DNA of 64,000 nucleotides from Gaiellasilicea sp963784895 (lineage in GTDB: Bacteria; Actinomycetota; Thermoleophilia; Gaiellales; Gaiellaceae), in contig CAWATM010000017.1 in assembly GCA_963784895.1 (NCBI GenBank), positions 1-64,000 of the forward strand. The letters are read 5' to 3'. Positions within the stretch are counted from its first letter, which is position 1. The number at the start of each line of letters is the position of its first letter. Below, piece after piece: positions 15,445-22,155 of this stretch. Made by a program: the position numbers and the translations under genes. The notes below the pieces were generated by a model that was not told the origin of the DNA, made no database searches, and saw only the letters and a program-made list of their open reading frames with translations.

Positions 15445-16567
15445 CGCCCGCCTCCAGGCGCACGGTCGTCCCGGCGCCGGGCAGCGACGCGATCTCGAGC
15501 GTCCCACCGATCCGCCGGGCGCGCTCCTCCATCGAGGTCAGGCCGAGCCGGCGGGAGCGCACGTCGGCAGAGGCGGGGTCGAAGCCGACGCCGTCGTCCA
15601 CGACCTCGAGCTCGATGCGGGCGTCGTCGCCGCCGAGACGGATCACGATCCGGCCGGCGTGTGCGTGCTTGAGCGCGTTCTGCAGCGCCTCCTGCGCGAT
15701 CCGAAGCACGTCGGCGTCGCGGGGCTCGTCGTGCTCCCGCATCTCCGTCACGATCAGCTCGACCTGCTCGTGCCCGAGCCGCCGCAGCACCTCGACGTGC
15801 TTGCGCAGCGCCCCTGCGAGCCCGTCGCGTGCGAGGTCGGGCGGCCGCAGCTCGAAGACGAGCGAGCCGAGCTCGTCGAGCGCCTCGCGGGCGAGCGTCT
15901 GTAGCCGCCCGACGCGCTCACGCGCAGCCTGCGGGTCGCGCTCCAGCAGCGTCGCGGCCGCCTCCGCCTCGAGCACGAGCCCGAAGAGCTTCTGGCTGAT
16001 CGCGTCGTGCAGGTCGAGGGCGAGGCGGTTGCGCTCGGCGACGATCGAGAGCTCACGCGTCTCCTCGTGCAGCCGCGCGTTCGCGATCGCGATCGCGGCG
16101 TGAGCGGCCAGAAGCGTGATCAGCTCCTCGTCCTCGCGCGTGAAGTCGGCCGCGTCGAGCTTCTCGGTCAGGTAGAAGGCGCCGACGACACCTTCCGGCG
16201 CGACGATCGGGACGCCGAGGAACGACCGCATGTCCGGATGGCCCCTGGGCCACCAGCCCCGGAAGCGCGGATGCTCGTGGATGTCCGTCGCCGCGTAGGG
16301 CTCCCGGCTCTCCAACATCGCTCCGAGGACGCCGTGCTGACGCGGCAGCGGGCCGAGCGAGGAGATCAGCTCGTCGCTCATGCCGGCGGTGAGGAAGCGG
16401 CGGAAGCCGCCGTCCCCGTCGGGTAGGCCGAGTGCCGCGTACCTCGCACCCGCGAGCTCGCGCGCGCTTTCGACGAGCCGCTGCAGCACCTCGTCGACCG
16501 AGAGCTCGGCGGCGGCGACGCCGAGCACGGCCTCGCTGACCGTCTTGAGGGTCTCGCGCTCGTTCAT
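15437..16567 (-). CDS. GAF-domain sensor histidine kinase (HisKA_3 type)
   Basis: 376 residues with no TM segments. A GAF domain spans about 20-170 (F-L-G-V-P-I-V-A-P-E-G-V-V-G-A-F-Y-L-T-E-K). The dimerisation box has E-R-N-R-L-A-L-D-L-H-D (phospho-His about 186), and the HATPase domain has E-A-L-Q-N-A-L-K-H-A, V-V-D-D-G-V-G-F-D and G-L-T-S-M-E-E-R. The layout resembles DevS/NreB kinases, which sense small diffusible ligands or redox state through GAF; no haem ligand can be assigned here. It partners the NarL-type regulator. ATG 16567 is 37 bp from the divergent LLM gene start, so the two share a promoter region. Confidence 0.9.
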   Translation of the reverse strand: MNERETLKTVSEAVLGVAAAELSVDEVLQRLVESARELAGARYAALGLPDGDGGFRRFLTAGMSDELISSLGPLPRQHGVLGAMLESREPYAATDIHEHPRFRGWWPRGHPDMRSFLGVPIVAPEGVVGAFYLTEKLDAADFTREDEELITLLAAHAAIAIANARLHEETRELSIVAERNRLALDLHDAISQKLFGLVLEAEAAATLLERDPQAARERVGRLQTLAREALDELGSLVFELRPPDLARDGLAGALRKHVEVLRRLGHEQVELIVTEMREHDEPRDADVLRIAQEALQNALKHAHAGRIVIRLGGDDARIELEVVDDGVGFDPASADVRSRRLGLTSMEERARRIGGTLEIASLPGAGTTVRLEAGGG

Positions 16568-16604
16568 GCCTCCTCACTCTGCACGCAGCTGCGACCATGG
16601 CGCG

Positions 16605-17615
16605 GTGGAGCTCGGCGTCTACACCTTCGCGGAGCTGACGTCCGGGCTCGGCCCCGCGGAGCGGCTGCGGAACCTGGTCGAGGAGATCGAGCTTGCGGAC
16701 GAGGTCGGGCTCGACGTCTTCGGCGTCGGCGAGCACCACCGGCCCGACTTCGCCGTCTCGTCGCCCGCGACCGTGCTCGCCGCGGCGGCCGTGCGGACGA
16801 AGCGGATCCGGCTGACGAGCGCCGTCAGCGTCCTCAGCTCCGACGACCCGATCCGCGTCTTCCAGCAGTTCGCCACCGTCGACCTGCTCTCGGGCGGCCG
16901 CGCCGAGATCATGGCCGGCCGTGGCTCCTTCATCGAGTCGTTCCCGCTCTTCGGCTACGACCTCGCCGACTACGACCGGCTCTTCCACGAGAAGCTCGTC
17001 CGCCTGCTCGAGCTGCGCGAAGAGGTGCAGGGCGTCTACCCGCGGCCGGTGCAGGATCCGCTACCCGTGTGGATCGCGGTCGGCGGCACGCCCGAGTCGG
17101 CGCACCGGGCGGGCGCGCTCGGGCTGCCGATGGCGCTCGCGATCATCGGTGGGATGCCGGAGCGGTTCGTTCCCTTCGCGGAGATCCACCGCCGTGCCGC
17201 GGTCGAGCACGGTCACGAGCAGCCGGCGCTCAGCATCAACTCGCACGGCTTCGTCGGCGAGAGCTCCGCGCAGGCCGCCGAGGACTACTTCGTGCCGCTG
17301 AAGACGATGATGGACCGGATCGGCGCCGAGCGCGGCTGGCGCCCGCTCGAGCGGCCGGACTACGACGCAGGGCGGACGCTCCGCGGCGCCACGGTCGTCG
17401 GCGACCCGGAGGAGGTGGCGCGCAAGATCCTCTTCCAGCACGAGCTCTTCCACCACGACCGCTTCCTGATCCAGTTCACGGTCGGCTCGCTCCCCCACGA
17501 GCAGACGCTGAAGGCGATCGAGCTGCTCGGGAGGGAGGTCGCCCCGATCGTGCGCGAGGAGGTCAGCCGCCGCGCTTCTGCTGCTCCCGCCAGCGGTGCA
17601 GCTCCTTCGACTTGA
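16605..17615 (+). CDS. LLM-class flavin-dependent oxidoreductase
   Basis: 336 residues in the bacterial-luciferase-like TIM-barrel family. F-G-V-G-E-H-H-R-P-D-F at about 41-51 is the hallmark block, S-A-V-S-V-L-S-S-D-D-P-I-R-V-F-Q follows, and V-G-G-T-P-E-S is the phosphate-binding loop. It matches the Atu2307/SP_0267 type rather than the F420 glucose-6-phosphate dehydrogenases. FMN or F420 use is not decided by sequence. GTG 16605 begins directly with the first barrel strand; longer in-frame starts lie in antisense kinase sequence. The 3' end overlaps the convergent 62-aa gene by 53 bp, an Ala/Ser-rich tail. Confidence 0.85.
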   Translation: MELGVYTFAELTSGLGPAERLRNLVEEIELADEVGLDVFGVGEHHRPDFAVSSPATVLAAAAVRTKRIRLTSAVSVLSSDDPIRVFQQFATVDLLSGGRAEIMAGRGSFIESFPLFGYDLADYDRLFHEKLVRLLELREEVQGVYPRPVQDPLPVWIAVGGTPESAHRAGALGLPMALAIIGGMPERFVPFAEIHRRAAVEHGHEQPALSINSHGFVGESSAQAAEDYFVPLKTMMDRIGAERGWRPLERPDYDAGRTLRGATVVGDPEEVARKILFQHELFHHDRFLIQFTVGSLPHEQTLKAIELLGREVAPIVREEVSRRASAAPASGAAPST

Positions 17616-17751
17616 ACTTCGACTTCGAGGCCGGCGGCGCCGCCGGAGGATCCTGCTGCTCGAGCCAGCGGGCGGCATCGTCGTCCGGATCGAGCCCGGC
17701 CTGACGCTCGCGCTCGCCGCGCCGTTTCGCCGCGTCTTCCCGCTTCGTCAT
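17563..17751 (-). CDS. Small charged hypothetical protein (62 aa)
   Basis: 62 residues from ATG 17751, starting M-T-K-R-E-D-A-A-K-R-R-G-E-R. It is rich in Lys, Arg, Glu and Asp with a central D-P-D-D-D-A-A-R-W-L-E-Q-Q and a Lys-rich end (S-K-F-K-S-K-E-L-H-R-W-R-E). No TM segment. The ATG overlaps the TGA of the upstream VOC gene (ATGA), which supports real, coupled translation. I do not recognise the family; similar short W-L-E-x-Q proteins occur in Actinobacteria as far as I recall. The 3' end overlaps the LLM gene on the other strand. Confidence 0.55.
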   Translation of the reverse strand: MTKREDAAKRRGERERQAGLDPDDDAARWLEQQDPPAAPPASKSKFKSKELHRWREQQKRGG

Positions 17752-18476
17752 CGGTTGTGGTTCACGACCTCGACGTTGTTGCCATCCGGGTCGAGCACGA
17801 ACGCGGCGTAGTAGCCCTCGTGGTAGGCCGCGCGCTCGCCGGGGGCGCCGTTGTCGCGGTAGCCGGCCGCCGTCGCCTCGCGGTGGAAGCGGTCGACCGT
17901 CTCGTCGTCCGCGGCGGCGAAGGCGAGATGAACGTTCTCCGACGGCTCCGCACCCGCGACGACGGAGAAGGAGCCGCTCACGCACGCGAACTGCGTCCGG
18001 TCGGCGAGCTCGCTGCCGACCCTGAAGCCGGCGGCCGGCCCGACCGTCTCGTAGAACTGCGTGGACGCCTCGACGTCGGAGACGCGGATCCAGAGATGGT
18101 CGACGTTGCCGCCGTCCCGCAGCGAGCCGTGGTGCACCGCCTCGACGCTGTTCCCGTCCGGGTCGAGCAGGAACGCGCCGTAGTAGTCGTCGCTGTACTG
18201 CGGCCGCGGCCCGGGCTCGCCGTCGCTCTCGTAGCCGGCCGCGGTGCCGGCCTGCCAGAACTCGTCCACGTGTCCTCGCGTCGGGGCGGCAAAGCCGAGG
18301 TGAAGGCGCCGCGTCACCGGGCTCCCCGCGTCGGCTGCTGCGAGCGAGAAGTCGTCCCACTCGGCGAAGTGTTCGCCGCTGTGGGTCGCCTCGATCCCGA
18401 GCGAGCGCAGCACCGTCGCGTAGAAGCGCTCCGACGCCTCGCGGCCCGAGACGCGAATCGTGACGTGGTCGAACAC
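17748..18476 (-). CDS. Two-module VOC-family protein
   Basis: 242 residues with two complete VOC halves: V-F-D-H-V-T-I-R-V-S at the start and V-D-H-L-W-I-R-V-S-D-V near residue 129. Each half ends with a D-P-D-G-N-S/N-V-E strand that supplies Glu, followed by V-H-H or V-N-H. The repeated H-V-D/E-E-F/D-R-F-H helix and Y-Y-x-A-F-x-L-D-P-D-G-N strand show an internal duplication. H and E ligands are present in both halves, so a metal-dependent activity is possible. GTG 18476 is chosen because the domain begins there; the frame upstream is CGNR-gene shadow. It ends in an ATGA junction with the 62-aa gene. Confidence 0.8.
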   Translation of the reverse strand: MFDHVTIRVSGREASERFYATVLRSLGIEATHSGEHFAEWDDFSLAAADAGSPVTRRLHLGFAAPTRGHVDEFWQAGTAAGYESDGEPGPRPQYSDDYYGAFLLDPDGNSVEAVHHGSLRDGGNVDHLWIRVSDVEASTQFYETVGPAAGFRVGSELADRTQFACVSGSFSVVAGAEPSENVHLAFAAADDETVDRFHREATAAGYRDNGAPGERAAYHEGYYAAFVLDPDGNNVEVVNHNR

Positions 18477-18483
18477 GCAGACA

Positions 18484-18906
18484 TCATTGCGAAGCGCGTG
18501 CACGGTGCGCGCGGACACGGGCGCGGTCGCCGCACTGCGGGGTGCACCAGCGCTGCGTGTGGCTGCGCGTCGAGTCGAGGAAGAAGCGGCGGCATTCCTC
18601 GCAGCGCTTGAGCCGGTCGGGCGCGCGGCGGAGCAGCGATGCGAACGAGCCGGCCAGCTCGCGCTCCGGGTCGTCTGCGACCGCCCGCATGTCGAGCGCA
18701 TAGCGTCCACCACCACCGTCGACGAGCCGCGCAGTCACCGGCGTGCGCGCCAGCAACTCGTTCAGCTCTGCCAGCTCGGCGGTGTCGAGCATCCGCCCGG
18801 CGGCGGCCGTGTCGGCGAGCCGGCGGATCAGCGCGGGCTCGTCCTCGGAGTTGAGGAACGCGATCAGCGCCGCGTCGAAGTCCTCCATGCCTTGACCGGC
18901 GCGCAT
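18484..18906 (-). CDS. CGNR zinc-finger / ABATE-domain protein
   Basis: 140 residues from ATG 18906 (ATG 18888 is an alternative). The N-terminal part is the short ABATE-like helical domain (F-L-N-S to E-L-N-E-L-L-A-R-T-P). The C-terminus is a CGNR-type zinc finger: C-E-E-C-R-R-F-F-L-D-S-T-R-S-H-T-Q-R-W-C (hyphenated), with a fourth Cys in T-P-Q-C-G-D. The usual C-G-N-R is C-G-D-R here. These proteins are putative stress-responsive transcription regulators. It is divergent from the M23 gene, with starts 26 bp apart, and precedes the VOC gene on its own strand by 7 bp. Confidence 0.75.
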   Translation of the reverse strand: MRAGQGMEDFDAALIAFLNSEDEPALIRRLADTAAAGRMLDTAELAELNELLARTPVTARLVDGGGGRYALDMRAVADDPERELAGSFASLLRRAPDRLKRCEECRRFFLDSTRSHTQRWCTPQCGDRARVRAHRARASQ

Positions 18907-18931
18907 GACCGGAATACTGTAACGCTCTAGA

Positions 18932-20194
18932 GTGAAAAAGACCATTACCGTTCTGATCAGCGCCTTCGCGCTTTCCGCCGCGCTCCCTGCCGCGGCGAGC
19001 GCGCCCGCCCAGCTGCTCGCGTTCTATCCGCAGGCGGGAACGATCGGCCAGGACCTGTACGTCACCAACTTCGTCGATCTCCAGGACGGGCCGGGGGTGA
19101 GGGACTTCGGCTGTGGCGCACACAGCTACGACGGCCACACCGGGATCGACTCGATCATCCGCAGCTTCCGCGAGGTCAGGATCGGCGTGCCGGTCTATGC
19201 CGCGCTCGACGGGCGCGTGCTCAGCGTCCAGGAGGCGCTCGGCGGCGACCTCAACTGGGGGGCGACAGTCTCCAACTTCGACAACCACGTCATCCTCGAC
19301 CACGGCGGCGAGCAGCAGTCCGTCTACGGGCACCTCGCGAGCAAGAGCATCAGCGTCAAGAAGGGCCAGTGGGTCGCGGCCGGTACCCAGATCGGGCTGA
19401 CCGCCTCGAGCGGCAACTCGAGCTGGCCACACCTGCACTTCACGGTCCGCCAGAGCTTCGCGCCGTACGAGCCCTTCGCCGGGGCGTGCAGGACGACGTC
19501 CGGTTGGGCGCGGCAGCCGGCGATTCCGGAGGACGCCTGGGTCGCCGACGTTGCGCTCAGCGCCAACGCCTTCAGCGGCAAGGCCGACCTGCCCTACGAC
19601 GAGGCGATCAGGACCGGCACCTTCGTGCGCGGCGTGCGCTTCGTCAACGTGCGGGTCGAGCTGCGCAACCTCGCCGCGGCCGGTGAGGGGAGGCTGACGA
19701 TCCGGAGGCCGGACGGCACGGTCGCCTACACCGGCGCGCTCTCCGCATCGGGCTCACGCGCCGGCTGGGCGAAGCGGCGGCTGAAGCTGAGCCTGGCGCA
19801 GCTCGGCCGCTGGCGCCTGACGTACGAACTCGGCACGAGGGTCGTCGCCGACGCGCCGTTCGATGTCGTCGCGACGCAGAAGCGCGTCGTCAACCGCCCG
19901 CCGAACGCCGTGGCGGCGGCGCTCGAACCCACATCGCCGCGTGCGGGCGAGGTCGTCGTCTGCCGCGTCGCGACGTCGCTCGTGACCGAGGATCCCGACT
20001 TCGAGATCGTCCGCTACCGCTACACCTGGCGCTCCGGCCGGCGCCTCGTCCGCCAGGTGACGAGTGCCGCGCTCTCGGACGCGCTCAGAAACAACGCGGC
20101 GCGGCCGGGCGAGACGCTCACGTGCGCCGTGACTCCGTCGGACGGGAAGCTCCGCGGCCCGACGGCGTCGGTCAGCGCCGCGCTGCCGGGTTAG
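18932..20194 (+). CDS. Secreted M23-family metallopeptidase
   Basis: 420 residues with a clear signal peptide (M-K-K-T-I-T-V-L-I-S-A-F-A-L-S-A-A, cleavage near A-A-S-A). The M23 domain (about 60-180) has the zinc ligands H69 and D73 in H-T-G-I-D and the H-L-H-F motif, with V-Y-G-H-L-A as the third block. The C-terminal 230 residues look like beta-rich, Ig-like modules. Family members cut peptidoglycan cross-bridges or act as inactive activators of amidases. GTG 18932 opens directly with the signal peptide. A hairpin between this gene and the convergent small membrane-protein gene probably terminates both. Confidence 0.85.
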   Translation: MKKTITVLISAFALSAALPAAASAPAQLLAFYPQAGTIGQDLYVTNFVDLQDGPGVRDFGCGAHSYDGHTGIDSIIRSFREVRIGVPVYAALDGRVLSVQEALGGDLNWGATVSNFDNHVILDHGGEQQSVYGHLASKSISVKKGQWVAAGTQIGLTASSGNSSWPHLHFTVRQSFAPYEPFAGACRTTSGWARQPAIPEDAWVADVALSANAFSGKADLPYDEAIRTGTFVRGVRFVNVRVELRNLAAAGEGRLTIRRPDGTVAYTGALSASGSRAGWAKRRLKLSLAQLGRWRLTYELGTRVVADAPFDVVATQKRVVNRPPNAVAAALEPTSPRAGEVVVCRVATSLVTEDPDFEIVRYRYTWRSGRRLVRQVTSAALSDALRNNAARPGETLTCAVTPSDGKLRGPTASVSAALPG

Positions 20195-20199
20195 GGAAC

Positions 20200-20223
20200 G
20201 GAGCCCGACCTTGGCCGGGCTCC
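20200..20223. terminator. Bidirectional hairpin terminator
   Basis: GGAGCCCG (20200-20207) and CGGGCTCC (20216-20223) are exact arms with an 8-nt loop, placed between two convergent genes (stops at 20194 and 20229). No T-run is present. Confidence 0.6.
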
Positions 20224-20228
20224 GCCCG

Positions 20229-20471
20229 TCAGAGGTCGCTCGACGACGTGCCCCGGTCCTTGTTCGGGCAGTCCTCGTCGCCGGAGAAGCCGGCGTACCC
20301 GTGCTGCGCCTTCGCGGACTGGGTCTTGGCCGCCGGAGCCTTCGCCGCCGGCTTCGCAGCCGGTGAGGAGCCTCCCGCGAGCGCCATCGTCGCCCAGATC
20401 GCCGCGAGCAGGATCACTCCTGCGAGCACGACGAGCAGCGGGTGACGACGTGTCTTCGGTGCCTCTTCCAT
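20229..20471 (-). CDS. Small membrane-anchored protein with Ala/Lys-Pro linker
   Basis: 80 residues. After a short basic start (M-E-E-A-P-K-T-R-R-H-P) there is one TM helix (about 12-32, L-L-V-V-L-A-G-V-I-L-L-A-A-I-W), then a low-complexity linker of Ala, Lys and Pro (A-A-K-P-A-A-K-A-P-A-A-K) and a polar tail containing F-S-G-D-E-D-C-P-N-K-D. The tail should face outside the membrane. No family recognised. ATG 20471 has a strong SD (GGAGG). It is followed by the bidirectional hairpin. Confidence 0.7.
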   Translation of the reverse strand: MEEAPKTRRHPLLVVLAGVILLAAIWATMALAGGSSPAAKPAAKAPAAKTQSAKAQHGYAGFSGDEDCPNKDRGTSSSDL

Positions 20472-20535
20472 GGGCCTCCTTCCGTCGGGTGCCCACCGTC
20501 AGTGAATCAAGCTGCGGTCAAGATCGCGTCAAGAG

Positions 20536-21066
20536 CTAATTGAGCGACGGATCCGGCGGCATCAGCGAGAGCAGCGCGTACGGGCCGCCCTGGCGGCGGA
20601 GGACGGCGCTCCAGAGCCCGTCCGGGTCGTTGCTGAAGAGGTCGTCCGGCTCGGCTGGGAGGACGAGCCACGACTCCTCTTCGAGCTCGCTCTCGAGCTG
20701 ACCGGCGCTCCAACCTGCGTAGCCGACGAAGACGCGGCCGCGGAGAACGGGGACGTCCGGCTCCTGGACGAAGCCGACGGCGCCGAAGAGGAGCTCGGAG
20801 GCGTCGTCGGGGTCGTCGAGCTCGGCGACCGCGAGCACCGAGCCGGTCGAGACCGGCCCGCCGACGAACACCGGCTCCTCTTCGCCTGCGATCGGCGACA
20901 GCTCCGGCAGCGCGTCACCCACGGACGTTTCGGTCGGCCGGTTGAGGACGAGGCCCATCGCGCCCTCCTCGCCGTGCTCGGCGACGAGCACGACCGTCCG
21001 GTGGAAGTTGGGGTCGCTGAGGATCGGTGCGGCGACCAGGAGCTGCCCGCGCAGCGTCTCGCTCAT
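20536..21066 (-). CDS. YqgE/AlgH-family protein (DUF179)
   Basis: 176 residues, the normal YqgE length. Family blocks are present: G-Q-L-L-V-A-A-P at the start, N-F-H-R-T-V-V-L-V-A-E-H, G-A-M-G-L-V-L-N-R-P-T and V-F-V-G-G-P-V, then V-F-V-G-Y-A-G-W-S-A-G-Q-L-E-S-E-L and a D-x-F-S-N-D-P tail. The biochemical role is unsettled; AlgH was first linked to alginate regulation in Pseudomonas. It appears to be a single-gene unit: a hairpin lies upstream of it and the next minus-strand gene is 64 bp away. Confidence 0.9.
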   Translation of the reverse strand: MSETLRGQLLVAAPILSDPNFHRTVVLVAEHGEEGAMGLVLNRPTETSVGDALPELSPIAGEEEPVFVGGPVSTGSVLAVAELDDPDDASELLFGAVGFVQEPDVPVLRGRVFVGYAGWSAGQLESELEEESWLVLPAEPDDLFSNDPDGLWSAVLRRQGGPYALLSLMPPDPSLN

Positions 21067-21082
21067 CGTCGAAAGGTAGCGC

Positions 21083-21124
21083 CCTGGAGCGGAGGCGGGG
21101 GCCAGCGTGCCGGCCTCCGCTCCA
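21083..21124. terminator. Strong intergenic hairpin
   Basis: CTGGAGCGGAGGC (21083-21095) and GCCTCCGCTCCAG (21112-21124) form a perfect 13-bp stem with a 16-nt loop. It lies just beyond the end of the truncated solute-binding-protein gene and before the yqgE start on the same strand, as expected for a terminator without T-run. Confidence 0.6.
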
Positions 21125-21136
21125 GTGCGTGTCCCG

Positions 21137-21820
21137 CTACTTGATGGCCAGGGCGTTCATGATCGCGCCACCGTAGACCGGGTGGAACAGGTAGTTCGTG
21201 ACGCGCGACGAGATGAACTCGCGAATGTTGCCGTTCGAGAGCGGCGCCCAGGGAGCGGCGTTCCTCATCATGTCGACGTCGAGCTTCCCGTACGCGTCGT
21301 AGCGTGCCGCGCCGGAAAGCTTGGCCGCGTCGGCCATCAGCTGGTTGTACTTCGGGCTGTTCAGGTACGAGTAGTTCGAGTTGTTCGACTCCTGGATGTT
21401 CTGTCCGTCGAGCAGCACGTTGATGAAGTCGAACGGGTCCGGGTAGTCCGCGAACCACGCGATCAGGAACATGTCGAAGTCGGAGCCGCGGGTGCCTGCC
21501 GTGCGCAGCGCGACGGCGAACGGCTGCGGCTTCAGCGTGACACCGAGTCCGATCTGCTCGAGGTTGTACTTGAGGATCTGTGCGCGGGCGACGGACGTCG
21601 GGCTCGTCGTGAAGAGGAGCGTGATGTCGTCCCGCGCCCCGTTCGCGAGCGCACGTCCGCGGACGGGATTCGCGCCCTTGATCGGGTACAGCGACTCGTC
21701 GCGGAACCCCTGCATGTTCGGCGGCAGGATCTGATCGGTCCGCTTGCCCGCGTACTTGCCCGCGACCCGCAGGAGCGACGGCCGGTCGATCGCGTGGTTG
21801 ACGACTAGCGCGAGATCAGC
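21137..21820 (-). pseudogene. C-terminal remnant of a peptide/nickel-type ABC solute-binding protein (SBP_bac_5)
   Basis: About 220 residues matching only the last third of a family-5 binding protein (full length about 520-600). The frame reads V-V-N-H-A-I-D-R-P-S-L-L (family block R-Q-A-L-N-Y-A-I-D-R), then D-M-F-L-I-A-W-F-A-D-Y-P-D-P and a closing F-H-P-V-Y-G-G. Upstream it hits TGA at 21821-21823, and homology begins essentially at the stop codon of the receiver gene (21805). The only ATG, 21715, is internal. No signal peptide, N-lobe or permease genes are present, so this looks like a deletion or rearrangement product, or an assembly join. Confidence 0.75.
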
Positions 21821-22155
21821 TCACGGATCCGCTCGCTCAACATCGCCACGGTGAAGGGCTTCTCCAGGAACGCGGTCGCGGGCGGCAGCGCGCTCGCGGA
21901 GAAGTCGCCGCCCTCGGCGAAGCCGGACATGAACAGCACCTTCAGCCCCGGCGCTCTCGCCCGCAGCCGGTCCGCCAGCTCGTCGCCCCCGATCCCCGGC
22001 ATCGCCAGGTCGGTGAGGAGGACGTCGACGGGGGTGCCGTCGGCGAGCGCGATCGCCTCCTCGCCGTCCGCGGCGAGGAGCACCTCGTATCCCTCGCCGC
22101 GGAGGACCTGGTCGACGAGCCCTCGGATCACCTCTTCGTCCTCGACGACGAGCAC
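21805..22155 (-). CDS. Receiver (REC) domain, probably the detached end of a hybrid sensor kinase
   Basis: 116 residues, one receiver domain: acidic pair E5-D6 (V-V-E-D-E-E), phospho-acceptor D49 (L-L-T-D-L-A-M-P), F-M-S-G-F switch, and K in F-L-E-K-P-F. No output domain. GTG 22155 starts inside the kinase gene. The receiver frame stays open and codon-biased about 18 codons further upstream (E-P-D-P-V-A-L-P-A-P-I-T-T-P-T-R), a typical linker, whereas the kinase frame over the same bases becomes Arg/Ser-rich. One missing base near 22195-22215 would join the two into a PAS-kinase-REC hybrid. If the split is genuine, this is a CheY-like partner. Confidence 0.75.
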   Translation of the reverse strand: MLVVEDEEVIRGLVDQVLRGEGYEVLLAADGEEAIALADGTPVDVLLTDLAMPGIGGDELADRLRARAPGLKVLFMSGFAEGGDFSASALPPATAFLEKPFTVAMLSERIRELISR

